Assembly: GCF_005116455.1 (NCBI RefSeq)
Contig: NZ_SWBP01000004.1
Coordinates: forward strand, 310,001-374,000
Length of the DNA stretch: 64,000 nucleotides
Source: Pedobacter cryophilus
GTDB taxonomy: Bacteria > Bacteroidota > Bacteroidia > Sphingobacteriales > Sphingobacteriaceae
Direction of reading: 5' to 3'
Shown: piece by piece, positions 51,647 through 60,560 of the stretch
Layout: the number at the start of each line of letters is the position of its first letter
Numbering within the stretch: position 1 is the stretch's first letter
Translations under genes and position numbers: made by a program
The notes under the pieces: generated by a model
Told to the model about the DNA's origin: nothing
Database searches by the model: none
What the model saw: only the letters and a program-made list of their open reading frames with translations

Positions 51647-52549
51647 TTAGTTTAGATGTTTAACTTTTTCAATAAAAATCTCGTTAATAGTTGGAATCAC
51701 TTCTTCTAAATAACTTACCCCAGTTTGCGGAATAAGCTCTTGTAAAACATCATTTGTAGTAAATCCCTCTTTAAGTTTGATTGTTAATTTCTCACTTTCC
51801 TCTATTGAAATGGTATTTATTAACTCAAAAGTTGCTGAAGATGATGCTTTGAAATTAGCACTTACACCAATATGATAAGTGTTATTTCTATAAGCGTTTT
51901 TTATTGATTTTACGCTGCCATCTAATATTTTATGAGATTTATTAAGCAAAGCAATGTGGTCACAAAGTTGCTCTACAGATTCCATTCTATGGGTAGAAAA
52001 AATAATAGTAGAGCCTTTTTGGTTCAGTTCTAAGATTTCATTTTTGATGATTTCTGCATTTACAGGGTCAAAGCCCGAGAAAGGTTCATCTAAAATGATT
52101 AATTCGGGCTCATGTAAAACTGTGGCCACAAACTGTACTTTTTGCTGCATTCCTTTGGAAAGATCTTCTACTTTTTTATTCCACCAGCTTTGCATTTCCA
52201 TTTTCTCAAACCAAAATTTAATTCTTTTGGTGGCTTCAGCTCTGCTTAGTCCTTTTAATCTGGCCAAGTAAAGCATTTGTTCGCCAATCTCCATTTTTTT
52301 ATACAAGCCACGTTCTTCTGGCAGGTATCCAATTTTATTGATATGAGATTGATTGAGCTTTTCGCCGTTAAAAAAGATCTCTCCTTCGTCGGGTCCGGTA
52401 ATTTGATTGATAATTCTGATTAAAGATGTTTTGCCTGCTCCATTTGGACCTAATAATCCAAAAATTTTCCCTTGTTCAACTTCCATGCTTACATGGTCTA
52501 GGGCTCGGTGTTTAGCGTACTCTTTAACAATGTTTCTGATACTTAACAT
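51647..52549 (-). CDS. ABC transporter ATP-binding protein (NatA-like)
   Basis: About 300 residues from the ATG at 52549. Walker A GPNGAGKTS, Q-loop in KIGYLPEERGLYKKM, signature LSKGMQQKVQ and Walker B ELIILDEPFSGFD, plus H-loop FSTHRMES. C-terminal extension of 80 residues is typical for NatA/DrrA. PEERGLY and the EVIPTINEIFIEKV ending support the NatA assignment. First gene of a two-gene operon with the permease. Confidence 0.92.
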   Translation of the reverse strand: MLSIRNIVKEYAKHRALDHVSMEVEQGKIFGLLGPNGAGKTSLIRIINQITGPDEGEIFFNGEKLNQSHINKIGYLPEERGLYKKMEIGEQMLYLARLKGLSRAEATKRIKFWFEKMEMQSWWNKKVEDLSKGMQQKVQFVATVLHEPELIILDEPFSGFDPVNAEIIKNEILELNQKGSTIIFSTHRMESVEQLCDHIALLNKSHKILDGSVKSIKNAYRNNTYHIGVSANFKASSSATFELINTISIEESEKLTIKLKEGFTTNDVLQELIPQTGVSYLEEVIPTINEIFIEKVKHLN

Positions 52550-52705
52550 GTACGAGGTTTTGTTTAGTTTGATCATTAGATGAAATAAGTGGCTATTTAT
52601 TACATCAGACTATTCAACTTCTTGAAAAAATAATTTAAAATAAAGGGCTATTTGTTTTATTTGGCTAGTATTCAGACAAATATTCATGCGAAGAACAATA
52701 AAAAA

Positions 52706-52749
52706 TCACGCAAAGGGCATAAAAAAAATGATCTTATGACTTTGCGTGA
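52706..52749. repeat. Inverted repeat in the natA-dehydrogenase gap
   Basis: TCACGCAAAG (52706-52715) and CTTTGCGTGA (52740-52749) are perfect complements around a 24-base A-rich loop. It belongs to the class of GCAAAG-type dispersed intergenic repeats and may act as a bidirectional terminator-like hairpin. Confidence 0.65.
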
Positions 52750-52792
52750 AATAAATAGCTAACTTTTAAATTATAAAGCGCTCAAATTATTT

Positions 52793-54199
52793 TTAGCTCA
52801 CCGGAACAATTTTAAAAACTCCCTTGCCTTCTACACCTATGTATAAATAACCATCAGGCGCCATCCTTACCTCGCGTACCCTTCCTATGTTTTTGAACAA
52901 TAATTCTTCCTTAACTACCTTTTTATTTTTAATAACGCATCTGTTCAAATACTCAAAACGTAAAGAACCTACCATTAAATTTCCTTCCCAACCTTTATAA
53001 ATTTTGCTGTTTACAAATGCCATTCCGCTTGGTGCGATAGAAGGAATCCAATAATGAATAGGAGCTTCTATTCCGGGTTTTGTAGTCAATTCGGTAAAAG
53101 TAGTTCCATTATAATTAATGCCATAAGAAACTACCGGCCAGCCATAGTTTGCCCCTTTAACATGAATGTTAATTTCGTCTCCACCACGTGGACCATGTTC
53201 ATTAGACCATAATTCGCCGGTATAAGGATTTAATGCCATCCCTTGTGGGTTTCTATGTCCGTAAGAATATATGGTTTTTTGTCCTTCGCTTTTATTGGCG
53301 AAAGGATTATCAGCAGGGATGGAACCGTCGTCTTTAATACGATGAACTTTGCCTAAGTCGTTTTTAATATTTTGAGGATTTCCTTTTTCATTTCCTCTTT
53401 CGCCAACAGAAAAATACAGGTAACCATCTTTACCAAAAACTAACCTAGAACCATAATGATGACGGGTGGTAGAATAAGGCTCAGCAACAAAAATATCTTT
53501 AGCATTTTCTAGCTGATTGCCTTTTAAAACCGCTTTTAATATTGCAGTAGTTTGCATTTTGCTATCGCCTTCTTTAGGTTTAGAATAGCTCAAATAGATA
53601 ATGTTATTTTTAGCAAAATCAGGATGAAGAACCACATCCATTAAACCGCCTTGCCCTGATGCTCTTACTTCGGGTACACCCAAAACCTTTTCACTTTGTT
53701 TGTTTTCATTTACCAAATAAAGCTCGCCAGATCTATCAGTCACCAACATTTTTTGATCAGGTAAAAACGCAATTCCCCAAGGCACTTTTGCGCCACTAAA
53801 AACATTTACCAGTTTTACGGTGCTTTCTTCAGTCTTAAAAGTGTCTGATAATGGTTTTTCACTAGAAGTATATCTGTCTACATTTTTGATGCCTTTTAAA
53901 ATGTAATCAGCTAAATCTTTAATTTCTTTGTCACTAAAGCTTTTTTCAAAAGCAGGCATTCCTCCATCAGCATAACCTGTTTTAATAGATTTATACAGGT
54001 TTTCTTTAGTGTTGCCGTATTTCCATTTTCTATCTACAAAAGCATCCATTTTACCGCCGTGGCAACCTGCACAATAGGTTTGATAGTTTTTCTCGGCGGT
54101 TTCTTCTACTGGGCTAGGCTGTTTTTCTGTTTTCTTTAAATCGATAGCAAAAAATGCTGTGAAAACAGTAATTATAGTAACGAAAGCTAATTTTAACAT
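52793..54199 (-). CDS. Cytochrome c plus PQQ-type sugar dehydrogenase fusion
   Basis: 468 residues. Signal-like N-terminus (AFVTIITVFTAFFAIDL), then a class I cytochrome c domain with CAGCH (43-47) and distal Met in GGMPAFEKS. The second domain (about 130-468) is the six-bladed propeller of soluble glucose/sorbosone dehydrogenases: VPWGIAFLPDQKMLVTDRSG, HHYGSRLVFGKDGYLYFSVG, SYGHRNPQGMALNPYTGELW and EHGPRGGDEI. Periplasmic oxidation of a sugar with electron transfer through the haem is the likely role; substrate unknown. Confidence 0.88.
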   Translation of the reverse strand: MLKLAFVTIITVFTAFFAIDLKKTEKQPSPVEETAEKNYQTYCAGCHGGKMDAFVDRKWKYGNTKENLYKSIKTGYADGGMPAFEKSFSDKEIKDLADYILKGIKNVDRYTSSEKPLSDTFKTEESTVKLVNVFSGAKVPWGIAFLPDQKMLVTDRSGELYLVNENKQSEKVLGVPEVRASGQGGLMDVVLHPDFAKNNIIYLSYSKPKEGDSKMQTTAILKAVLKGNQLENAKDIFVAEPYSTTRHHYGSRLVFGKDGYLYFSVGERGNEKGNPQNIKNDLGKVHRIKDDGSIPADNPFANKSEGQKTIYSYGHRNPQGMALNPYTGELWSNEHGPRGGDEINIHVKGANYGWPVVSYGINYNGTTFTELTTKPGIEAPIHYWIPSIAPSGMAFVNSKIYKGWEGNLMVGSLRFEYLNRCVIKNKKVVKEELLFKNIGRVREVRMAPDGYLYIGVEGKGVFKIVPVS

Positions 54200-54316
54200 G
54201 GTTATGAATTTGATTGACCGTAAATTTTATTCAAGATAAAAAGAATGATTTGGATTAGAATATAGATTGGCTGATTTAATTGTTACAAAGTCAAGATATA
54301 AATTTTTAGCACAAAA

Positions 54317-54342
54317 AAAGCGAGATTTTAGGTCTCGCTTTT
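54317..54342 (-). terminator. Terminator of dnaJ
   Basis: AAAGCGAGA (54317-54325) pairs with TCTCGCTTT (54333-54341); on the minus strand it follows dnaJ by 20 bases and ends in a T-run. Confidence 0.85.
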
Positions 54343-54361
54343 AATTGATTTATTTAATTCT

Positions 54362-55528
54362 TTACTCAAAATATTCCTTCATCCTGTCAAAGAAACTTTT
54401 CTCGTTCTTACCAGGATTTGGTTTAAAGTTTTGGGATTCTCTAAGTTGTTCTAAAAGGTCTCTTTCTTCGTTATTCAACGTTTTTGGTGTCCAAATATTA
54501 ATCTGAATTAATTGGTCTCCTTTATGATAAGAGTTCACTTCAGGAATACCTTTTCCTTTTAATCTTAAAATTTTTCCGCCTTGTGTCCCTGGTTCTAGCT
54601 TAATTCTGGCTTTTCCGTCAATAGTTGGTACTTCTACGCTTGCGCCTAAAGTGGCATCTACAAAACTTACATGAAGATCATAAATTACATTAATACCTTC
54701 TCTTTTTAAAGATTCGTGAGGAGTTTCTTCTACTAAAATGATCAAGTCTCCGGGAACGCCACCTCTTGGAGCTGCATTTCCTTTACCGCTCATGCTTAGT
54801 TGCATCCCTTCACTTACGCCTGCAGGAATATTAATGCTAATGGTTTCTTCTCCACGAGTTACGCCGTCTCCATGGCAAGTGTTACATTTTGCAGAAATAG
54901 TGCTTCCTTCGCCATTACAAGTAGGACAAGTGCTTGTAGTTTGCATTTGGCCCAAAATGGTATTGGTTACTCTTCTTACTGCGCCGCTACCACCACAAGT
55001 TTTACAAGTAGAAAATGAATTTTTGTCTTTAGCGCCACTGCCATCACAAGTATCACAAATGATTTGCTTGTTTACTTTTATTTTTTTCTCAACGCCATTG
55101 GCAATTTCTTCTAAAGTGAGTTTTACTTTAATACGAAGATTGGTGCCTCTTTGAACCCTTCTTCCTCCACGAGATGATTGACCACCACCGCCAAAAAAGC
55201 TATCAAAAGGGCTGCCACCGCCACCGCCAAAAATATCGCCAAACTGACTGAATATGTCATCCATATTCATGCCGCCTCCACCGTAACCGCCGCCATAACC
55301 ACCTTGCGAGCCAGCATGGCCAAACTGATCATAACGTTGTTTTTTCTCGGGATTACTTAAGATTTCATAAGCTTCGGCAGCTTCTTTAAATTTGTCTTCC
55401 GCAGCTTTATCGTCTGGATTTTTATCAGGATGAAATTTAATAGCTAACTTTCTGTAAGCCTTTTTTATTTCATCTGCAGGTGAATTTTTAGAAACACCTA
55501 ATATATCGTAATAATCTCTTTTACTCAT
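54362..55528 (-). CDS. dnaJ: Chaperone protein DnaJ
   Basis: 388 residues. J domain with HPD at 33-35, glycine-rich linker (GGYGGGYGGGGMNMDDIFSQ), zinc-finger domain with four CxxCxGxG repeats (CDTCDGSGA, CKTCGGSGAV, CPTCNGEGS, CNTCHGDG), then the two substrate-binding domains. Co-chaperone of DnaK. Downstream of grpE with an 84-base gap. Confidence 0.96.
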   Translation of the reverse strand: MSKRDYYDILGVSKNSPADEIKKAYRKLAIKFHPDKNPDDKAAEDKFKEAAEAYEILSNPEKKQRYDQFGHAGSQGGYGGGYGGGGMNMDDIFSQFGDIFGGGGGSPFDSFFGGGGQSSRGGRRVQRGTNLRIKVKLTLEEIANGVEKKIKVNKQIICDTCDGSGAKDKNSFSTCKTCGGSGAVRRVTNTILGQMQTTSTCPTCNGEGSTISAKCNTCHGDGVTRGEETISINIPAGVSEGMQLSMSGKGNAAPRGGVPGDLIILVEETPHESLKREGINVIYDLHVSFVDATLGASVEVPTIDGKARIKLEPGTQGGKILRLKGKGIPEVNSYHKGDQLIQINIWTPKTLNNEERDLLEQLRESQNFKPNPGKNEKSFFDRMKEYFE

Positions 55529-55612
55529 TTTTTTAATTTGAAGATTTGGAGATTTGAGAATTTGAAGATGACAGGAATTGGCTCATTTTCAAATCATCAA
55601 ATTATCAAATCA

Positions 55613-56218
55613 TTATGCGCCAACTACCACTTTAGCAAAACGGATTACTTTGTCATTTAAATAGTAACCCTTTTCTACTTCATCAACTACTTTTCCTTTT
55701 AAATCAGCTTTAGGAGCAGGAATGTTAGTAATCGCTTCATGCAGTTCTACATCAAAAACTTTTCCTTTAGATTCCATTTCTTTTAAACCTTTATGGTTTA
55801 AAAGTGATTTTAATTTATGATGAACCAATTCTATACCTTCTTTAACCGGGGCAACTTCAGTAGCGGTTTCCATGGCTTTGGCTGCTCTTTCAAAATCATC
55901 AAGAACGGTAAGCATACTTACAATCACATCTTTACCCGCAGTTTGCAATAATTCTATTCTTTCTTTGGTGGTACGACGTTTGTAATTGTCAAATTCGGCG
56001 TATAAACGAACATATTTATCGTTTAACAAAGCAACTTCTGCTTTTAATTTATCTACTTCACTCAATTCGTTTTCAGACGAATCCACTTCTCCATCTTTTG
56101 TATTCACCGTAGATTCATTTACTTGTGCTATCTCGTCACGAATCTCGTCCTGTTCTTTTGTATGATCTGTCATTTTGTTATTGTCTTCTGTTCCTGATAC
56201 TTTCTTTTTCTTAAACAT
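55613..56218 (-). CDS. grpE: Nucleotide exchange factor GrpE
   Basis: 201 residues: acidic disordered N-terminus, coiled coil with DKYVRLYAEFDNYKRRTTKE, then VLDDFERA and the beta-wing GKVFDVELHEAITNIPAP, VVDEVEKGYYLNDKVIRFAKVVV (in part). Releases ADP from DnaK. First gene of the grpE-dnaJ pair. Confidence 0.95.
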   Translation of the reverse strand: MFKKKKVSGTEDNNKMTDHTKEQDEIRDEIAQVNESTVNTKDGEVDSSENELSEVDKLKAEVALLNDKYVRLYAEFDNYKRRTTKERIELLQTAGKDVIVSMLTVLDDFERAAKAMETATEVAPVKEGIELVHHKLKSLLNHKGLKEMESKGKVFDVELHEAITNIPAPKADLKGKVVDEVEKGYYLNDKVIRFAKVVVGA

Positions 56219-56337
56219 TTTGATGATAGTTTAATCAATGAGCAATTACCAAACATACTGCCATTTAATAAAAACAGTCAACCTGTCAGTCTTATTTAAA
56301 AAGACTTTCAAATTGACTGCTTTTGTATTTTGGGTTT

Positions 56338-57018
56338 TTAAACTGTTGCGTCTTCAATTACTTTACCGCTTTCGCATTTAATAATGCGAGAAGGAAAAGT
56401 TCTGATAATATGATAATCATGGGTAGCCATTAAAACTGCGGTACCCGATTGACTAATTTGTCTTAACAAAATCATGATTTCTTCAGATGTTTCTGGATCT
56501 AAATTTCCGGTTGGTTCATCGGCTAAAATCAATTCTGGGTCGTTTAAAAGTGCTCTGGCAATTACCACACGTTGTTGCTCTCCGCCAGAAATTTCATGAG
56601 GCATTTTTCTCATTTTACTTCTTAAACCCACTTTTTCTAACACATCTTTAATTCTTTCGTCAATTAAAGATTTATCTTTCCAGCCAGTTGCTTTTAAAAC
56701 AAACTCTAAATTTTTCTCTATGCTTCTATCCGTTAGCAACTGAAAATCTTGAAAAACGATACCCAATTTTCTTCTTAAAAATGGTACGTCACTTTCTTTT
56801 AAGTCTTTAAGTTCATAACCCACCGCATGGCCATCTCCATTTTTAATATGTAAATCGCCGTAAATAATTTTAAGTAAACTACTTTTTCCAGATCCGGTTT
56901 GGCCAATTAAATAAACAAATTCGCCTGTGTTTACATGCAAATTTACATTAGAAAGTACCAAGTGTTTTTGCTGAAAAACATCAACGTTATTTAGTTTTAT
57001 TACAGAATTTCCAATCAT
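56338..57018 (-). CDS. ftsE: FtsE-like cell-division ABC ATPase
   Basis: 226 residues. Walker [13 protein letters not shown]-loop [19 protein letters not shown], signature [14 protein letters not shown], Walker [17 protein letters not shown] and H-loop MATHDYHII. The Gln-Asp-Phe Q-loop and the short length fit FtsE. No ftsX is in the window; it must lie elsewhere or be absent here. Starts at the last base of the preceding small gene. Confidence 0.85.
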   Translation of the reverse strand: MIGNSVIKLNNVDVFQQKHLVLSNVNLHVNTGEFVYLIGQTGSGKSSLLKIIYGDLHIKNGDGHAVGYELKDLKESDVPFLRRKLGIVFQDFQLLTDRSIEKNLEFVLKATGWKDKSLIDERIKDVLEKVGLRSKMRKMPHEISGGEQQRVVIARALLNDPELILADEPTGNLDPETSEEIMILLRQISQSGTAVLMATHDYHIIRTFPSRIIKCESGKVIEDATV

Positions 57019-57221
57019 CAGATGTCTAATTTTAAGATTTGGCCAAAAGGTAAATCCTTTACAATATCCATTATATATGTTGCTTTGTCGGCTAAACCAA
57101 CTTTTTCTAAAGATTTTTCTGGTCGGTCTACCCTAAAATAAGCTAAAAGCGTAAACTGCTCATCCCGTAATTGTACATAATCGGGTATTTTGGCAACTCC
57201 TTTAACTTTTATCACATACAT
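57018..57221 (-). CDS. Conserved small protein of unknown function
   Basis: 67 residues: MYVIKVKGVAKIPDYVQLRD, TLLAYFRVDRPEKSLEKVGL and IVKDLPFGQILKLDI. No family recognised, but the beta-rich pattern is coherent and it sits tightly between LuxC and FtsE genes. One base overlaps the FtsE start. Confidence 0.6.
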   Translation of the reverse strand: MYVIKVKGVAKIPDYVQLRDEQFTLLAYFRVDRPEKSLEKVGLADKATYIMDIVKDLPFGQILKLDI

Positions 57222-57269
57222 ATTTCAAAGGTAAAATTTTTTATGAGGTAGTTTTTTAATTTTTTTAAT

Positions 57270-58289
57270 TCAGCTTAAAGCCGATAGAAAACGCATGGTA
57301 TCTACACCATCAGCATAATCCCAAAGTTTTGGTGTTTGGCTTTCGCCGAAACTTATATGAGGAACTGGTATGTTTTCTTGACTTAACACAACTTGAATTT
57401 CTTGTTCTTGCTGCTTTATTTTCTCAACAGCATCTTCAATTTTTTGATATTCTTCATAATGAACCACAGATAGCGGCGAACTTAATCTTTCACTTTTTGT
57501 AACTAACAAAAAGCCATTATCAAAATGATGCACTTTATTTACCAGAAGAATAGACTTATTATAATCGTAGTTATTTTGGAATTTATGATGGTTAATCATA
57601 TCCTCAAAATGCTGAATAGATTCAAAAAAATGATTAAAAATATAGCCTTCGGGAACAAAAAATTTAGAAACATTTCTGCATCCTAAACCATAATAATCAA
57701 ATATATCTTTACCTAAAGCCGCTAATTCTTCTGAAGTTTCTTTACCGGTTAATAAAGCTACGCTATTTCTGTTTTTTCTGATAATATGTGGCACTTTAGA
57801 GAAATAATACTCAAAATAACGAGAAGAATTATTACTTCCGGTGGCTATTACCGCATCAAAATTTTCTAATCGGTTTACAAACTGAATTTGTTTTTCAAAC
57901 TCAGGCTCAATCTTAATTAATTGATTTAAAACTGCCTTAATTAGGATATCATCCTGAGAAGAACACTTTATTAAAGCAATATGACCGCTAATTAAAACAG
58001 ATACAATATCATGAAAACCCACCAATGGGATGTTGCCTGCTAAAATTAATCCTACTTTTTGCAGTTCTTTTTTAGGGCTTGGATATTCACTCAACCAGGT
58101 AGTTAAATCGGCTAAATTTAACATTTGACCGTTGGCCTTAATTGCCTTATTTACCTCAATATCAGTAAACCAACCATTTTTATTTTTTGCATGTTGTATG
58201 GTTGATATAAATTCCTCATCAGGGTTTAATAAAAAATCACCTAACCTTACAAATGCATCTACTTTCTTTTCTTTACTAAAATTCGACAT
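57270..58289 (-). CDS. LuxC-family acyl-CoA/acyl-phosphate reductase
   Basis: 339 residues from ATG 58289 (the frame is open to a TTG at 58385). Aldehyde-dehydrogenase fold: LILAGNIPLVGFHDIVSVLI, SGHIALIKCSSQDDILIKAV, RKNRNSVALLTGKETSEELA and the catalytic cysteine in YYGLGCRNVSKFFVPEGY. Reduces fatty acyl groups to aldehydes. No luxAB genes, so not bioluminescence; aldehydes for lipids are a guess. Divergent from the ferredoxin gene by 89 bases. Confidence 0.82.
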   Translation of the reverse strand: MSNFSKEKKVDAFVRLGDFLLNPDEEFISTIQHAKNKNGWFTDIEVNKAIKANGQMLNLADLTTWLSEYPSPKKELQKVGLILAGNIPLVGFHDIVSVLISGHIALIKCSSQDDILIKAVLNQLIKIEPEFEKQIQFVNRLENFDAVIATGSNNSSRYFEYYFSKVPHIIRKNRNSVALLTGKETSEELAALGKDIFDYYGLGCRNVSKFFVPEGYIFNHFFESIQHFEDMINHHKFQNNYDYNKSILLVNKVHHFDNGFLLVTKSERLSSPLSVVHYEEYQKIEDAVEKIKQQEQEIQVVLSQENIPVPHISFGESQTPKLWDYADGVDTMRFLSALS

Positions 58290-58318
58290 TGGGTAAAACT
58301 CAAATACTTTAATTGTGT

Positions 58319-58326
58319 TATATTTG
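58319..58326 (+). promoter_or_regulatory. TAnnTTTG promoter box for the dicluster ferredoxin
   Basis: TATATTTG, exact match to the Bacteroidota -7 box, 52 bases before the ferredoxin ATG. No well-spaced TTG was found. Confidence 0.5.
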
Positions 58327-58378
58327 CGAGGATTTTGAGATACAAAAGTACGTTTTAAGACAGAAGAAAAAATAAGAT

Positions 58379-58732
58379 ATGGCAATTAAAATTACAGACG
58401 AGTGCATTAACTGCGGAGCATGTGAGCCAGAATGCCCCAATAACGCAATATATGACGCCGGACAACCTTGGAAATTTTCTGAAGGAACCAATCTAAAAGG
58501 AATTATAGATTTTGGTGGCGGAGAAACTTTAAATGCAGACGAAGCACAATCAGCAGTATCAGACGAGGTTTATTACATTGTTTCTGATAAATGTACCGAG
58601 TGTAAAGGTTTTCATGATGAACCACAGTGTGCAGCGGTTTGCCCTGTAGATTGCTGTGTAGATGATGAAGAAGTAAGAGAAACAGAAGAAGAATTATTAG
58701 CTAAGAAAGCTTGGTTACACCAAGAAGGATAG
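58379..58732 (+). CDS. 4Fe-4S dicluster ferredoxin
   Basis: 117 residues. First cluster motif CINCGACEPECP (11-22) with its partner cysteines, and a second near CTECKGFHDEPQCAAVCPVDCC (in part). The layout (two clusters, an insertion, and an acidic tail) fits the YfhL-like ferredoxins. Electron carrier; redox partner unknown. Confidence 0.93.
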   Translation: MAIKITDECINCGACEPECPNNAIYDAGQPWKFSEGTNLKGIIDFGGGETLNADEAQSAVSDEVYYIVSDKCTECKGFHDEPQCAAVCPVDCCVDDEEVRETEEELLAKKAWLHQEG

Positions 58733-58754
58733 TTTTAATTTTATAGATTTTGTA

Positions 58755-58784
58755 AGGCATTCATGAAAATGGATGCCTTTTTTG
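58755..58784 (+). terminator. Terminator of the dicluster ferredoxin gene
   Basis: AGGCATTCAT (58755-58764) pairs with ATGGATGCCT (58769-58778) with one G-U pair; T-run follows. Confidence 0.8.
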
Positions 58785-59045
58785 TTGGGGGTGTTTTATG
58801 AATAATTTACGCAGGGTCCTCTGTGAGAGACTCTGCTAGGAAAAGGTAAAATTATAACCACAAAGTACGCGGAGAACACAGAGCTGAATGTTTAAGTTAG
58901 ATCTTTTAAAACCATTCAAAATCTTTATCGCTTCATCCGGATTTAATTGTTGCCAGTATTGTTTTTGCCTGTATCGGCAATAATTAAATATTATAACACG
59001 TAATTTGATTTATATTTGCCGATAGGGAGAATTGAATAGAAAACG
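58785..59045 (+). promoter_or_regulatory. Fic-gene promoter and inverted-repeat operator
   Basis: TATCGGCAA (58972-58980) and TTGCCGATA (59016-59024) are perfect inverted arms 35 bases apart. The second overlaps the promoter box TATATTTG (59011-59018), so binding would block transcription. Extra half-site-like TTGCCAGTA occurs near 58950, and TTGCC at 58965 is followed by the first arm. The Fic protein has an N-terminal HTH and is the obvious binder. Earlier in the stretch is an ACCACAAAG-type dispersed repeat (58854-58886). Confidence 0.6.
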
Positions 59046-59939
59046 ATGAAATATATTTCCGTAAGTGAATTTGCTAAAAAATGGAGTTTGCCAGAAAGAA
59101 CGGTGCGGAATTACTGTGCCAAAGGAAAAATAAAAGGTGCTTTTTTAACTGGTAAAACCTGGAATATCCCAGAGGATCATTTGTTACCTAACAAAGGAAA
59201 AAAGAAAAAATTTAGTGATAATTTACTGCTCAATCAACTGAAAGAACAAAAAGAGATGAAATTAAAAGGTGGTATTTACCATCGTACACAAATTGATTTG
59301 ACCTATAATTCTAACCGTATTGAAGGAAGCAAACTTACCCAAGAGCAAACTCGTTTTATTTTTGAAACCAACACGATAGGCATAACCAATGAAAGCGTGA
59401 ATATTGATGATATTATTGAGACAAATAATCACTTTCGCTGCATTGATTTAATTATTGAAAAGGCAAAATCAAAACTTACAGAATCATTTATTAAAGATTT
59501 ACATTTTTTATTAAAATCAGGAACATCAGATAGCCGAAAAGATTGGTTTAACGTTGGGGATTATAAAAAACTTCCAAATGAAGTTGGAGGCAATGAAACC
59601 TGTTTACCCAAATTAGTTCCTACTAAAATGAAGGAATTACTTTTAAATTATCATAAGGTAGATCAAAAAACTATTGCAGATATTATAGATTTTCATCAAA
59701 AATTTGAAGTTATTCATCCTTTTCAAGATGGCAACGGTCGGGTTGGAAGATTGATTATGTTTAAGGAATGTCTTGCCAATAATATTGTTCCATTTATTAT
59801 TGATGATGATTTCAAAATATTCTATTATCGCGGCTTGCAGCAATGGGATCATGTAAAAGAATATCTAATGGATACTTGCCTTTCTGCACAAGATAATTAC
59901 AAAGCTATTTTGAAATATTTTGAGATAGATTTTGATTAA
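59046..59939 (+). CDS. Fic-domain AMP transferase with N-terminal HTH
   Basis: 297 residues. N-terminal helix-turn-helix (YISVSEFAKKWSLPERTVRN), an inhibitory motif of the (S/T)xxxE(G/N) type, Ser89-N-R-I-Glu93-Gly94, and the Fic core HPFQDGNGRVGR (224-235). In characterised relatives the glutamate blocks ATP placement and so keeps the enzyme off. Class II layout (inhibitory helix at the N-terminal side). Target unknown. HTH suggests autoregulation. A hairpin follows. Confidence 0.92.
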   Translation: MKYISVSEFAKKWSLPERTVRNYCAKGKIKGAFLTGKTWNIPEDHLLPNKGKKKKFSDNLLLNQLKEQKEMKLKGGIYHRTQIDLTYNSNRIEGSKLTQEQTRFIFETNTIGITNESVNIDDIIETNNHFRCIDLIIEKAKSKLTESFIKDLHFLLKSGTSDSRKDWFNVGDYKKLPNEVGGNETCLPKLVPTKMKELLLNYHKVDQKTIADIIDFHQKFEVIHPFQDGNGRVGRLIMFKECLANNIVPFIIDDDFKIFYYRGLQQWDHVKEYLMDTCLSAQDNYKAILKYFEIDFD

Positions 59940-60008
59940 ATTGTAAATGAAAAGATCTTATATAAGATATGCTAAACTATAAAAAGTAATATCGTAATTT
60001 TTGATATG

Positions 60009-60049
60009 AAATTCAGTTGTTAAGTAATACTTTATAACTGAATTTTCCT
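60009..60049 (+). terminator. Terminator-like hairpin after the Fic gene
   Basis: AAATTCAGTT (60009-60018) pairs with AACTGAATTT (60036-60045); the inner AAGTA/TACTT extends the stem. T-run is short. Confidence 0.6.
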
Positions 60050-60062
60050 ATAACTATTTGTA

Positions 60063-60224
60063 TTATAGTACATTAGTGAGGTGTTGACCGATGTTTTGTT
60101 TAGAGGTGTCAAAAAGTTCAGCAAGCTGTTGCTGGTTCATCCAAACAGAATCCTCTTTTACATAAAGCGAAACGGCAGATTTACCATCTTGGGTATTGTA
60201 TATAATAATGTTTTGATCTTCCAT
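60063..60224 (-). pseudogene. N-terminal remnant of a RhuM-family gene
   Basis: 53 codons on the minus strand, ATG at 60224 and TAA at 60063. The reading gives MEDQNIIIYNTQDGKSAVSL, then VWMNQQQLAELFDTSKQN and a short IGQHLTNVL end, which matches the N-terminal DNA-binding part of RhuM-like proteins (usually ~300 residues or more). The rest is missing. Between Fic and repeat copy F, in a degraded accessory patch. Confidence 0.65.
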
Positions 60225-60347
60225 AAACTTTCAAATATTAAACCCATGCTCTATTCCTCGTTTAAGTGTTCCGCAGGATCATTTAAATGTCTTATGAAGA
60301 CCGAAGACCCTGTCTGGGATTTACTTTCTTAAAATGTTTCTTCCACC

Positions 60348-60418
60348 AGCCGGACACAGTCCTTTGTTTTCATTTTAGATTTATTGATCCTGAAAAAGGA
60401 ACACGTAAACCAGATTGG
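60348..60418 (-). repeat. Gene-tail repeat, copy F
   Basis: AGCCGGACACAG, TTTCATTTTAGATTTATTGA, TCCTGAAAAAGGAACAC and AAACCAGATTGG. Same orientation, relative to its minus-strand gene, as copies A-D 43 kb away. Confidence 0.75.
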
Positions 60419-60554
60419 TAACGTTTTGCAGATTTGAGAATTTACGGCTTTTCTTGCAAAAACTTGTCTGCCCGCATTAAATTTAGTAAAAAGTGATGAA
60501 GGCGCATAAAGTACTTCTCCCGCAATTTTTTAAACCTGTGGCTATGCGCCGTTA
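60419..60554 (-). other. attC-like palindromic site next to the 60.6-kb gene
   Basis: Ends TAACG (60419-60423) and CGTTA (60550-60554) are complements; GGCGCATA (60501-60508) pairs with TATGCGCC (60543-60550); GTTTTGCA (60423-60430) faces TGCAAAAAC (60455-60463). The site ends six bases from the stop codon of the gene at 60561. On the other side of the gene is GCATAAC (61045-61051). Confidence 0.4.
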
Positions 60555-60560
60555 TTTTAT

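Noticed and set aside
54738-55154. 138-residue frame antisense to dnaJ
   Set aside because: Shadow of the glycine/cysteine-rich dnaJ codons; no family features and fully inside a well-supported gene.
57270-58289. Bioluminescence operon based on the LuxC-like gene
   Set aside because: No luxA, luxB, luxD or luxE genes; neighbours are ftsE, a small unknown gene and a ferredoxin. LuxC-like reductases occur without luciferase.
59940-60560. Small plus-strand frames at 60081-60332 and 60493-60738
   Set aside because: Antisense to the RhuM remnant and to the unknown gene at 60561; no family resemblance.
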